NCBI GenBank assembly: GCA_051859825.1
Contig: JBHYFA010000001.1
Location: forward strand, 1-64,000
Reading direction: 5' to 3'
From: CSBr16-58 sp051859825
Lineage (GTDB): Bacteria > Bacteroidota > Bacteroidia > Flavobacteriales > Schleiferiaceae
Length of the DNA: 64,000 nt
How positions within the stretch are numbered: position 1 is the first letter of the stretch; each line of letters starts with the position of its first letter. Under the pieces are notes generated by a model, which did no database searches, was not told the DNA's origin, and saw nothing but the letters and a program-made list of their open reading frames with translations. This document shows positions 51,151 to 59,789 of the stretch, one piece after another. Both the position numbers and the translations under genes were made by a program.

Positions 51151-51903
51151 ATGAAGAGTTGGATGCAGATTTACTTTTTGGTTATCGCTGCGGGTTTGTT
51201 TTTATCAAGCCCCGGCACTGCCTATGCACAACTCACAACCGATGCTGACTTCAAGCGGCAGGTTTACGATAAAGATTATTCGATAGGGTTACTTCTTCAT
51301 ACTCGTGGTTTTGGAGTTACAGGCAGATACGGAATTCTCACCAGTGGGTTCAGCAAAAATGCCATTGAATTTGATATTGTAAATATGCGGCATCCCAAGG
51401 AGACCCGTACTTTTACAGATTTGCTTTCCAACTCAACAGGTTTTGTTTTTGGAAGACTCAATAGTTTTTTTGTGATTCGCACGGGATATCATCGAGAGCG
51501 AATTATGTACGACAAAACAGATCAAGGTACATTATCTGCTTCATGGTTTTACAGTATTGGAGCATCATGGGGGTTTTTAAAACCGGTATATTTGGAAATA
51601 GAGGACTTCGAAACACGAGTGGTGCGAACGGAGCGTTACGATCCTCAGAATACGGAAGGTTTTGTGCGTGGGCAAGCTCGATTTGGAACTGGCCTAGGAG
51701 AAACACAAATTCGCCCTGGTATTTATGTTAAATCTGGTTTCAGTATTGACAACCACGAGGCGGATAATCGAATCCGCAGTTTAGAAATGGGAGTAATTGT
51801 TGACGCCTATCCGAGTGAGATACCCATCATGCACGACACTTCAAACAATCAGATTTTTTTTCAGTTATATATGGCAATAAACTTTGGTAAAAAATGGAAT
51901 TAA
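51151..51903 (+). CDS. Predicted outer-membrane barrel protein upstream of lipA
   Basis: A 250-residue exported protein: signal peptide (YFLVIAAGLFLSSPGTAYAQ) then strand-rich sequence (FGVTGRYGILTSG, FVFGRLNSFFVIRTGYHRER, MAINFGKKW at the end). It looks like an 8- to 10-stranded outer-membrane barrel. Adjacent to lipA with a 10-nt overlap; I recall this adjacency in other Bacteroidota but know no functional reason for it. Function unknown. Confidence 0.75.
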   Translation: MKSWMQIYFLVIAAGLFLSSPGTAYAQLTTDADFKRQVYDKDYSIGLLLHTRGFGVTGRYGILTSGFSKNAIEFDIVNMRHPKETRTFTDLLSNSTGFVFGRLNSFFVIRTGYHRERIMYDKTDQGTLSASWFYSIGASWGFLKPVYLEIEDFETRVVRTERYDPQNTEGFVRGQARFGTGLGETQIRPGIYVKSGFSIDNHEADNRIRSLEMGVIVDAYPSEIPIMHDTSNNQIFFQLYMAINFGKKWN

Positions 51904-52781
51904 ATATCCAAGAGAATACACAACCAAAAGAACGCGTAAATAAAGGAAAGCCCAAATGGCTTAGGGTTAAATTACCTGTTGGGCAAAACTATAAGGCCGT
52001 TCGCAAGTTGGTCGATGAGTACAAATTGCACACGATATGCGAAAGTGGCAACTGTCCTAATATGGGCGAATGCTGGGGTGCAGGCACAGCCACTTTCATG
52101 ATATTAGGTAACACTTGCACACGCTCGTGTGGGTTTTGCGCGGTACACACCGGCAGACCCGATACGGTTGAATGGGATGAACCAGAAAAGGTAGCGCTTT
52201 CTGTTAAGCGAATGAAAATAAAGCATGCGGTAATCACTTCGGTTGATCGTGATGATTTAGCGGATGGCGGGAGTATTATTTGGGCCGAAACTGTTCGAGC
52301 CATTCGTAGAATATCTCCGGGCACCACTTTAGAAACGCTGATTCCCGACTTCAAGGGTGAAAAACACAATATTGCTAGAGTTGCGGCGGTAAAGCCAGAG
52401 ATTGTCTCTCACAATATGGAAACGGTTCGCCGCTTGACTCGCAAAGTAAGAATTCAAGCGCAGTACGATCGTAGTTTGGGTGTGCTAGCATACCTAAAAG
52501 ACTGCGGTGTTGAACGTACAAAAAGTGGTATTATGCTCGGTTTGGGTGAGCATCAGGAAGAAGTGCTTGAGTCATTGCATGATTTAAGAAAAAACGATGT
52601 AGATATTATTACTCTTGGTCAGTATCTGCAACCAACAACAAAACACCTTCCGGTGGTGGAATATATTGAACCGGAAATTTTTGATTTTTATAAGGCCGAA
52701 GGTCTAAAAATGGGCTTCAAATATGTGGAAAGTGGACCGCTTGTTCGCTCTTCATATCATGCGGAAAAACATTTGTTTTAG
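51894..52781 (+). CDS. lipA: Lipoyl synthase
   Basis: Radical SAM enzyme that inserts two sulphurs into octanoyl chains on lipoyl domains. 295 residues. The auxiliary [4Fe-4S] cluster ligands are CESGNCPNMGEC (C-x4-C-x5-C), the SAM cluster ligands CTRSCGFC (C-x3-C-x2-C), and the C-terminal RSSY motif gives the last ligand Ser. Also visible: PDTVEWDEPEKVA and VTSVDRDDLADGG. Start ATG at 51894 overlaps the upstream gene by 10 nt. No lipB is next to it. Confidence 0.97.
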   Translation: MELNIQENTQPKERVNKGKPKWLRVKLPVGQNYKAVRKLVDEYKLHTICESGNCPNMGECWGAGTATFMILGNTCTRSCGFCAVHTGRPDTVEWDEPEKVALSVKRMKIKHAVITSVDRDDLADGGSIIWAETVRAIRRISPGTTLETLIPDFKGEKHNIARVAAVKPEIVSHNMETVRRLTRKVRIQAQYDRSLGVLAYLKDCGVERTKSGIMLGLGEHQEEVLESLHDLRKNDVDIITLGQYLQPTTKHLPVVEYIEPEIFDFYKAEGLKMGFKYVESGPLVRSSYHAEKHLF

Positions 52782-52878
52782 ATATTTCGTCAAATAAAAA
52801 TTTTGTATTAACTTAGCGTTTACGTTTGAAGAACGGCTACATTACTTACCAACCCATTGGGTTATAATCATTTAAAAC

Positions 52879-55800
52879 ATGAAGAAGAGAACAGTATTCT
52901 TGAGTTCGCTCGCCGCATTTGTGGCTTTTGGCGCCATTTTATTGAGCACTCAACGAAACGAAATGAAAGAGGAAGGCCCTCTTTACCAGCCCCGCAATGC
53001 TTCGATGAATCAGAGCTGGGATGCTAAAGGTTCGGCTGAATGGCTACACGCAATCCGTGCAAATCAAGTTACCGGTGAAATTGATCCTCAGGATTTTTTC
53101 AACGCACGGGAAGCAGCTAAACTTATGCGTCAACAAGAAAATGTTGGAAGCCTAAGTTGGGAGGAATTAGGTCCTGATAATGTTGGTGGTAGAACGCGTG
53201 CATTTTTAATTGATCGAAATGATCCCAATTTACTATATGCTGGAGGTGTAAGCGGTGGTCTTTTTTACTCAAACACCAGAGGATCGTCTTGGCTGAAAGT
53301 GAATGACTTCCAAGAAAACCTAGCCGTTGTATCCATAGCCCAAGCCGTTAACGGGGATATTTATTATGGAACCGGTGAAGGTATGTATTATTTTACAAGC
53401 GGAACTGGAACGGGTGGTATTTTAGGTGGGGGTTTATTCAGAAAACTAGCCAATGGAAACGAGTTCAACGTAATACCTTCTACCATTCCAACACCTTCGA
53501 ATGCAACCGGAGTAAATTTTGCTTCAATTGGAGTAGTTATAACGGATTTAGTAGATTCTAATAAATTATGGATTGGTACCAACCAAGGTTATTTCATTTC
53601 TACTGACGCAGGAGCTACATGGAATAATGCTATTGGAATATCTGGAAATGCAACGGATGGTGTAATGGATAAAAATGGCGGGCACTGGATATCTGTTGGA
53701 ACGCGTGGTTTTTATTCTCCAACAGGTGACCCCCAAACATTTGTCGAAATAACTTCCCCAACACCAGGAGCGGGTCAATTACCTCGCTCAATAGGAAGAA
53801 TGGTTTTCGCCGTATCGCCTCAAGACGCTGATTATGTTTACTGTGTTCAAACCACTGGCTTTGGCTCTTCCAATTCGCAATTTCATGAAGCTTATCGTAC
53901 TACAGATGGTGGAACAACTTGGACTCGTATTGGAGTGCGTACAAGCTCATTCAATCCACATGGTCGTCAGGGAGGTTTTGACCACGCAGTTACGGTTGAC
54001 GCTTGGAACAAAGACCGCGTGTTTGTAGGTGGCGTCGATTTCTATGAGTGGTCTTTATCCGGCGGATGGCAGCAAGTTGCTTCACGCTTCCGCGGCTCGC
54101 CATTTTATGTGCACGTTGACCACCATAGATTTGTTTGCGACACTACCCAGCCAGGCTTGATTTACGCAGTAAATGATGGTGGAATCTTCCGCAGCACAAA
54201 CTTTGGCAATACTTGGGTAGATATAAGTAAAAACTATATTACCTCACAATTTTACGGAATTGGCTTTTCTTCCACTGGGGGTAAGGTAATGGGTGGAACG
54301 CAAGATAACGGGACAATTCTTATTGATGGTACGGGAAACACTAAAAAGGCAGGTATTCGTACTCCGGGAATTGACTACAGAGGAGGAATACGTGACGGTG
54401 ATGGTGGATTCGCCGAAATCAGTAGCTTTAACTCAAATGTAATGGTCAAAGCTATGCAATACGGAATCCTTGGAAGATCAAATAATGGAGGCGAAACCTT
54501 TAATGAGTTCTACAACTTTGTTAGAATGGATCCCGATCAAATATCTGCTGGGCTAAGTCCAGTATTCGCACCCTTTGTTACTCCTTTCTTACTTTGGGAA
54601 GATCAATTTGATGAAAATTCTCAAGACACTCTTCGTTTTATCGCTAGAGACGCATTCAAAAATATAGGTTTTGGATTGGAAAGAAGCAACTTTAGTGGTT
54701 TTATAGACAGGCCTCAAGCTTCTGCTGAATTTGTTCCTGGAACTTTCACAGTTATTGCTACTCCAGATACTCTAACAACTGACCTAAACGGAAATATCGT
54801 AGGTCCTGGCAGTGGAAGCTTTGATTATAACACTGGTGAATATAATATAACTTTCAACCGTCAAGGTGGAGTTACAGCTCAAATAAGCGCGACTTGCGCG
54901 GTACGTTATAATGCCAATGATACCATAACAGTATTGAGTAGAACCCAAGAGATTCCTATCAGACATGTATTGGCTACGAATCTTAATCCAAACGATACTA
55001 TTCCCATTTTGGATAAAGTACAATCCATGTTTGCTGTAGGTCTTAACTCTTATGTCACTTCCAACAATAGACTCCGTGGTGGTTTATGGCTTACTCGTGG
55101 TCTTTCCGACTTCTCTACTGCAACTCCAGAATGGTATCAAGTTGCTCATTTTGGTGGATCAGTTTCTGGCAACAATATCACCACTGTAAACATTTCTGCT
55201 TTGGCGTTTTCAAGAGACGGTGATATGTTATTGGTTGGTCTTACTAATGGTGGACTACACCGTATCACCGGTCTTGCAACAAACCGAGATTTTGCCACCA
55301 TGGACATTAGTTCCAATGACTATAACCTTCAAGTAGAGCAAATTGGTAGCTTTGGAAGATTTATTACAGGTATTGATATTGATCAAACTAATCCTGACAG
55401 GGTAATTTTAACACTCGGAGGGTATGGAAACTCAAACAATATTCGATATTCCAACAATGCAACCAGTTCAAATCCTAGCTTTAATAGCAGGCAAGGAAAC
55501 TTACCCGCAATGCCTGTTTATAGCGCAGTCTTTAATATAAATGCACCAGATGAAGTTGTAGTTGGAACCGACTTTGGAATATTCTCTACTTCCAATATTA
55601 ATTCAAGTAGTCCAAACTGGGTGGCTGATAAAGGAGACTTTGCCAACGTACCAGTATTTATGTTGAGACAACAACGCAATGAAATTGCAAGTAGAGATAC
55701 CATCAATCAGAGATTCAACGGAGTCTTATATGCTGCATCGCACGGTAGAGGTATGTGGAAAACTGGCGACCTAGCCACTGCCAATCCTCTTTCGGTAAGA

Positions 55801-56076
55801 AATGAAGAGTTGATAGAAGACAAGGAAAACCTTTTGGTGTTCCCTAATCCCACCGCAGACTTCACTAATATCCGTCTTGAATTACCAAGACCCGGTGACG
55901 TTCGCGTAAGTATTAGAGATATGCAAGGTTCTCAAGTTCGATCCTTAAATATTAAAGGACTAGCTCAAGGTACTCAAGACGTAGAGGTAAGTCTTGAAGG
56001 ACTAAAAGCTGGAACCTATATAATCCTAGTTTCTTCGCCTCAAGGTGAACGAACTGCCAAGGTTGTGAAATTGTAG
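52879..56076 (+). CDS. T9SS-sorted large secreted protein with BNR/propeller repeats
   Basis: A 1065-residue secreted protein: signal peptide (TVFLSSLAAFVAFGAILLS), then several beta-propeller blades with the BNR/Asp-box or VPS10-like pattern (ISTDAGATWNNAIG, YRTTDGGTTWTRIGV, RSTNFGNTWVDISKNY), and a C-terminal type A T9SS sorting domain (LLVFPNPTADFTNIRL ... LKAGTYIILVSSPQGERTAK). Expected on the cell surface or released; the ligand or enzymatic role is not evident. Followed by a strong terminator. Confidence 0.88.
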   Translation: MKKRTVFLSSLAAFVAFGAILLSTQRNEMKEEGPLYQPRNASMNQSWDAKGSAEWLHAIRANQVTGEIDPQDFFNAREAAKLMRQQENVGSLSWEELGPDNVGGRTRAFLIDRNDPNLLYAGGVSGGLFYSNTRGSSWLKVNDFQENLAVVSIAQAVNGDIYYGTGEGMYYFTSGTGTGGILGGGLFRKLANGNEFNVIPSTIPTPSNATGVNFASIGVVITDLVDSNKLWIGTNQGYFISTDAGATWNNAIGISGNATDGVMDKNGGHWISVGTRGFYSPTGDPQTFVEITSPTPGAGQLPRSIGRMVFAVSPQDADYVYCVQTTGFGSSNSQFHEAYRTTDGGTTWTRIGVRTSSFNPHGRQGGFDHAVTVDAWNKDRVFVGGVDFYEWSLSGGWQQVASRFRGSPFYVHVDHHRFVCDTTQPGLIYAVNDGGIFRSTNFGNTWVDISKNYITSQFYGIGFSSTGGKVMGGTQDNGTILIDGTGNTKKAGIRTPGIDYRGGIRDGDGGFAEISSFNSNVMVKAMQYGILGRSNNGGETFNEFYNFVRMDPDQISAGLSPVFAPFVTPFLLWEDQFDENSQDTLRFIARDAFKNIGFGLERSNFSGFIDRPQASAEFVPGTFTVIATPDTLTTDLNGNIVGPGSGSFDYNTGEYNITFNRQGGVTAQISATCAVRYNANDTITVLSRTQEIPIRHVLATNLNPNDTIPILDKVQSMFAVGLNSYVTSNNRLRGGLWLTRGLSDFSTATPEWYQVAHFGGSVSGNNITTVNISALAFSRDGDMLLVGLTNGGLHRITGLATNRDFATMDISSNDYNLQVEQIGSFGRFITGIDIDQTNPDRVILTLGGYGNSNNIRYSNNATSSNPSFNSRQGNLPAMPVYSAVFNINAPDEVVVGTDFGIFSTSNINSSSPNWVADKGDFANVPVFMLRQQRNEIASRDTINQRFNGVLYAASHGRGMWKTGDLATANPLSVRNEELIEDKENLLVFPNPTADFTNIRLELPRPGDVRVSIRDMQGSQVRSLNIKGLAQGTQDVEVSLEGLKAGTYIILVSSPQGERTAKVVKL

Positions 56077-56097
56077 TTTTCCAGTAAAGTGAACTTT

Positions 56098-56130
56098 AAA
56101 GGGGTGACTTACTTAGTCACCCCTTTTTTT
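56098..56130 (+). terminator. Terminator of the 52879 gene
   Basis: AAAGGGGTGACT and AGTCACCCCTTT form a 12-bp stem with a 5-nt loop, followed by T residues. A second palindrome, GTGTCA TACGG TGACAC (56131-56147), follows at once. Confidence 0.88.
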
Positions 56131-56321
56131 GTGTCATACGGTGACACAAGGACAAAAACTGGTGGAAAAAAAATTCAAAAAAAAAGAAAAAAATTTATTT
56201 TTAGACAATTTCAGGACACAAAAGTAGAAGGGATTTGACAGACCTTTGGCTTGTTGAAAAAAAGATACTTTCTTCAACACAGAAAAAATTCACATTTGTT
56301 AAACTGAAATTTTTAGTCATC

Positions 56322-56789
56322 ATGAAAACGTTGAATCAAACCCCAGCTAAAGACAGAAAGCACTACGTGAAGATTGTTCTTAACCTTCACAAAAAACTAA
56401 ACTTGCTAAATAAAATTACCAAAGAGTGTACAGCGATTTATCCTACCAATATTAACAAGCCATATTCACGAAGAATGCAGAATATTACCAACGATCTAGT
56501 TACTACCTTAGTAAACGGATATGAAAAACCACAATTACGATCCACCCTTAGCGTTTTACACAAAAAACTACAAAGCTTAAAATTGTGCTGGGAAGATGGA
56601 CAAGCACGTGGACTCGTTCCTTGCTTAGAAAAGGAAATCGTTATTGATATCATCAAACAGCTTAGACGAGAGATAAAAGAAGATCTAGCTTTTATTGTGA
56701 CTCAAAAGGCTTTTTCAAACGTTGAAAAAACAGAATTCTTGACTTCTTCGAGGCAACAAGCGAGGTCGAATTCGATATTTGTTTCATAA
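56322..56789 (+). CDS. Hypothetical Lys-rich helical protein
   Basis: A 155-residue soluble protein beginning MKTLNQTPAKDRKHYVKIVL. It is predicted almost all helical, with leucine-rich heptads (LHKKLNLLNKITKEC, LSVLHKKLQSLKLCW, IIKQLRREIKEDLAF). The ATG at 56322 is preceded by an AT-rich leader; a longer frame from 56235 starts with a non-ATG codon. Its last 98 nt overlap the convergent regulator gene. No family recognised; the overlap leaves some doubt about the exact end. Confidence 0.6.
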   Translation: MKTLNQTPAKDRKHYVKIVLNLHKKLNLLNKITKECTAIYPTNINKPYSRRMQNITNDLVTTLVNGYEKPQLRSTLSVLHKKLQSLKLCWEDGQARGLVPCLEKEIVIDIIKQLRREIKEDLAFIVTQKAFSNVEKTEFLTSSRQQARSNSIFVS

Positions 56790-57639
56790 ACCAATTTTGC
56801 AAATCTTGGCAAAAATTGTTCTCATCAATTCTGAGATAATTTATTCCTGCATAAGACACGTAAGCTACATTCTTAACCGGAGTGGTAACAAGTCCGTTAC
56901 TTGCCATCATAAGAAAATCAACTTCGTAAATGCGCCAGGCTTTAGTATCGTGTTCAAATTGCTTCATCTCAGAGCAAACTCGATCCATGAGTCGAATAAC
57001 AGATTGATTGATATCCGTGGCATCCGAATCAGTAAGTTGTCCTAATGTTTGATAGTATTCGATTTGCCTAGATAAGTTGGTCAAAGTGTTTAAACTCCAT
57101 ATTTCGCAACGATTGAGCCGATTATAACTTTTATAAAACTCACCGCATGCGCGAAAAATCTCGTCGGGAATAAAATTGAAGTAATGAGAAAAAGTTTTTC
57201 CAGGAAGAAGTTCACTCAACCACACAGCAATTTTAAATCGAATAAGCGTAGGATCAGAAAAAAATAAAAACACCGGCAAATCCCGAGCGGCATAAAAAAA
57301 CTCGTGAGGAACTGAGGCTAAACGATTCAGCTCTTCGACAGTTAGATTTAAATAATTCAGCAAATCATCAATGTCGCGAATAAAATTTGGCCTTCGAACC
57401 ATAAAATCCGTTTCTGGATTCATTACTAACTGATCCAAAGAAACACCAAAAGCGGAAGCTAATAACATATAGTCCCTAGAAGTCAGCGTGGTCTCGCAAC
57501 GTATTTTTTTATATGCCGCTGACTTCGAAATATCTAAAATATCCGAAACCTCACTACCTAAATTATTGCTCTCAAAACGTTTCGCCTTTATATGATCAAA
57601 GAAAACCCTTTGAATTTCTAGCAATTTATTCTCTTCCAT
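56692..57639 (-). CDS. XRE-like helix-turn-helix regulator
   Basis: A 315-residue protein with an N-terminal helix-turn-helix (about residues 18-60: GSEVSDILDISKSAAYKKIR, then LTSRDYMLLASAFGVSLDQL) and a large C-terminal helical domain with no recognised ligand site. The layout resembles Bacteroidota regulators that combine a lambda-repressor-like DNA-binding domain with a sensing domain. The ATG at 57639 (MEENKLLE) is preferred over an upstream non-ATG start. Divergent from no gene; upstream is a repeat-rich region. Target unknown. Confidence 0.72.
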   Translation of the reverse strand: MEENKLLEIQRVFFDHIKAKRFESNNLGSEVSDILDISKSAAYKKIRCETTLTSRDYMLLASAFGVSLDQLVMNPETDFMVRRPNFIRDIDDLLNYLNLTVEELNRLASVPHEFFYAARDLPVFLFFSDPTLIRFKIAVWLSELLPGKTFSHYFNFIPDEIFRACGEFYKSYNRLNRCEIWSLNTLTNLSRQIEYYQTLGQLTDSDATDINQSVIRLMDRVCSEMKQFEHDTKAWRIYEVDFLMMASNGLVTTPVKNVAYVSYAGINYLRIDENNFCQDLQNWFMKQISNSTSLVASKKSRILFFQRLKKPFESQ

Positions 57640-57863
57640 TGTGTCCAATTTGAAAGTTTGCAAATAGAATTACAACAATAAACCTGAATTTTGAATTTTC
57701 AATTAATTAATCATCAAACTTTTTTGTCGAATAAATTTACAATCAACTGAAAATTGTTCTACAAAACAAACATACATGAAACTTAATACAAACGCAACTT
57801 TATTTTAATATTTGTGATAGTTCAGATTAACCAAAAAAATTTACCAACCAGTCAGATTCTAGC
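57640..57863. other. AT-rich stretch upstream of the XRE-like regulator
   Basis: No gene seen. Together with the two repeats that follow (57864-58167) it makes up a 525-nt gene-free interval. TTGGACACAATGG lies just upstream of the regulator start; GGACACA also occurs at 56213-56219, so it may be an operator-like site. Confidence 0.4.
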
Positions 57864-58017
57864 TAGTGACTGTCTATAAAGTAAAGAGTCTGCCTCAGAA
57901 AGTTCATAAGCAGGGCTTGCGAAGGTTGAAAAACAGTGAGTCCCGACAAGTCTTTGTCGGGATGACCTTTTTTCAACCGAGCATAACGCAGCTCTCGGAC
58001 TTTAAAGACAGACACTA
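57864..58017. mobile_element. Palindromic MITE-like element, full copy 1
   Basis: 154 bp with terminal inverted repeats: TAGTGACTGTCTATAAAGT at the left and ACTTTAAAGACAGACACTA at the right. Inside, GGTTGAAAAA pairs with TTTTTTCAACC, and the tip is CCCGACAA GTCT TTGTCGGG. The whole copy can fold into one long hairpin. TA at each edge is compatible with a TA target duplication, as for Tc1/mariner/IS630-type elements. No transposase gene is in the window. Confidence 0.7.
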
Positions 58018-58019
58018 GT

Positions 58020-58167
58020 TAGAGTCTGTCCATAAAGTGCAAGTGGCTAGGCTAGAAAGTTCGAGAGCGAGGCTTGCGAAGGTTGAAAAACAGTGAGTTT
58101 ACATTAGTAAATGACCTTTTTTTCAACCGAGCATAACGAAGCTATCGGACTTTATAGACAGACACTA
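58020..58167. mobile_element. Palindromic MITE-like element, full copy 2
   Basis: 148 bp, in tandem with copy 1. Left end TAGAGTCTGTCCATAAAGT, right end ACTTTATAGACAGACACTA. Inner arms GGTTGAAAAA and TTTTTTCAACC are kept, but the apical stem is TTTAC ATTA GTAAA instead of that in copy 1. The right-end CTA is the complement of the TAG stop of the RluA-type gene. Confidence 0.7.
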
Positions 58168-58848
58168 GTTAAAGCCCCAGGCTGAAAGATAGTTCTGCTT
58201 AGTAACAACCTCCACAACATCATCTTTCACCGGATGCTTAAAAATAACTTTAGCTGATTGCAAACAAATGCTCATATCTTTATTGGCACGTCGAGCACCA
58301 TACTTTACATCACCTTTTACCGGATGACCGATTTCACTAAATTGCGCACGAATCTGATGATGCCGCCCCGTATGCAACTCCACTTCCAAAAGTGTATAAC
58401 GATCAAAATATTGCAATACTGTAAACGAAAGACGAGCCTCTTTGGCGTCCTTCGAGCCATTAGCAGTAGCAAATGACTTATTAAGCTTGGAATTCTTTTT
58501 AAGATGATGCTTCAATTCCCCCGTCTCGTGGGTCAACTTCCCCTCAACCATAACATGATAATACTTCTGAACCTCCCTATCGCGAAACATCACGCTTACA
58601 CGTGAAAGTGCTTTACTGGTTCGGCAAAGCACCAATAGCCCGGAGGTAACGCGATCAAGACGATGAGGTAGCCCGAGAAAAACTTTGCCTTGTTTATTAT
58701 AGGTGTCAGCCAAATACCTCTTTCCCTTTTCAAGAATATCTTCATCACCGGTTTTGTCGCCCTGCGCCAGTTCACCCGCTAATTTATCAACAATCAACAG
58801 GTGGTTGTCTTCATATACTATCCTAGAAGAAAAATCAGTACTGCTCAT
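58165..58848 (-). CDS. RluA-family pseudouridine synthase
   Basis: Converts uridine to pseudouridine in rRNA or tRNA. A 227-residue single-domain enzyme, lacking an S4 domain: IVYEDNHLLIVDKLAGELAQ at the start, catalytic motif HRLDRVTSGLLVL (Asp), LLEVELHTGRHHQIRAQF and GHPVKGDVKYGA. The exact position modified is unknown. Its stop codon TAG is the outer end of a repeat element. It overlaps panB by 14 nt. Confidence 0.93.
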   Translation of the reverse strand: MSSTDFSSRIVYEDNHLLIVDKLAGELAQGDKTGDEDILEKGKRYLADTYNKQGKVFLGLPHRLDRVTSGLLVLCRTSKALSRVSVMFRDREVQKYYHVMVEGKLTHETGELKHHLKKNSKLNKSFATANGSKDAKEARLSFTVLQYFDRYTLLEVELHTGRHHQIRAQFSEIGHPVKGDVKYGARRANKDMSICLQSAKVIFKHPVKDDVVEVVTKQNYLSAWGFN

Positions 58849-59653
58849 TCTCGTTAGGAAAATCCTTAGATTTCACATCCGCTACATAGCTAGAAATTGC
58901 CCCCGTAATTTCTTCATAAAGATTTAAGTACCTCCTCAAAAATCGAGGAGAAAATTGGTGCGTCATACCCAGCATATCGTGCAAAACCAATACCTGACCA
59001 TCCACACCACTTCCCGCACCGATACCAATTACGGGAATATCTAAACTTTCTGCCACACGCGCTGCTAAAGCCGCGGGAACCTTTTCCAAAACCAAACTAA
59101 AACAACCAGCCTCTTGCAGCGCTACCGCATCTTCAATTAGCTTCTGAGCCTCCTCTTCTTCTTTGGCGCGAACAGTGTAAGTGCCAAATTTGTAAATACT
59201 TTGAGGCGTTAAACCTAAATGTCCCATCACAGGGATTCCGGCGGTAAGTATTCGTTTAATAGAATCTATGACCTCTACACCTCCTTCCAACTTCACCGCA
59301 TGAGCTCCAGCCTCCTTCATAATACGTATTGCGGAATTGAGCGCCTGCTTTGAATCTCCTTGATAGGAGCCAAAAGGCAAATCAACCACAATCAATGCGC
59401 GCTCAGCAGCACGAACCACCGAGCTAGCATGATATATCATCTGATCAAGGGTGATGGGCAAAGTAGTTTCGTGACCCGCCATTACATTCGAAGCAGAGTC
59501 ACCAACGAGTATTACGTCAATTCCCGCTGCATCAACCATGCGAGCTAAGGTATAATCATAAGCAGTGAGCATTGAAATCTTCACGCCTTTACGCTTCATT
59601 TCCTGAACACTATGGGTAGTCATTCGTTTATTTGATGGTCGAATTGCAGACAT
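58835..59653 (-). CDS. panB: 3-methyl-2-oxobutanoate hydroxymethyltransferase
   Basis: First committed step of pantothenate synthesis: adds a hydroxymethyl group from methylene-tetrahydrofolate to ketoisovalerate. 272 residues, standard length. Motifs: ISMLTAYDYTLARMVDAAGI, VGDSASNVMAGHETTLPIT, VDLPFGSY, AVKLEGG and MGHLGLTPQSIYKFG, IGIGAGSGVDGQVLVLHD. Cytoplasmic. The downstream pseudouridine synthase gene overlaps by 14 nt, so the two are cotranscribed. Confidence 0.97.
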   Translation of the reverse strand: MSAIRPSNKRMTTHSVQEMKRKGVKISMLTAYDYTLARMVDAAGIDVILVGDSASNVMAGHETTLPITLDQMIYHASSVVRAAERALIVVDLPFGSYQGDSKQALNSAIRIMKEAGAHAVKLEGGVEVIDSIKRILTAGIPVMGHLGLTPQSIYKFGTYTVRAKEEEEAQKLIEDAVALQEAGCFSLVLEKVPAALAARVAESLDIPVIGIGAGSGVDGQVLVLHDMLGMTHQFSPRFLRRYLNLYEEITGAISSYVADVKSKDFPNENEQY

Positions 59654-59675
59654 ATTTTGCTTTTTTATTACCTCG

Positions 59676-59683
59676 CAAAGCTA
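59676..59683 (-). promoter_or_regulatory. -7 box for panB
   Basis: Minus-strand TAGCTTTG matches TAnnTTTG, 22 nt before the panB ATG. Confidence 0.6.
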
Positions 59684-59718
59684 AACAAAAAATAACAGCT
59701 TCATTGAATTATCAAATA

Positions 59719-59726
59719 TATCTTTG
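59719..59726 (+). promoter_or_regulatory. -7 box for the 59790 lipoprotein gene
   Basis: TATCTTTG matches TAnnTTTG and includes the TTG at 59724, which rules that codon out as a start. The ATG at 59790 is 63 nt downstream. Confidence 0.6.
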
Positions 59727-59789
59727 CAAGTTCACAACGATTTGTTGAAAACAAAGAAACACACTCCGGATTTCCTGAGAATAATAAAT

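Noticed and set aside
57864..58167. CRISPR array
   Set aside because: Two long palindromic units in tandem, without short regular repeats and unique spacers, and no cas genes.
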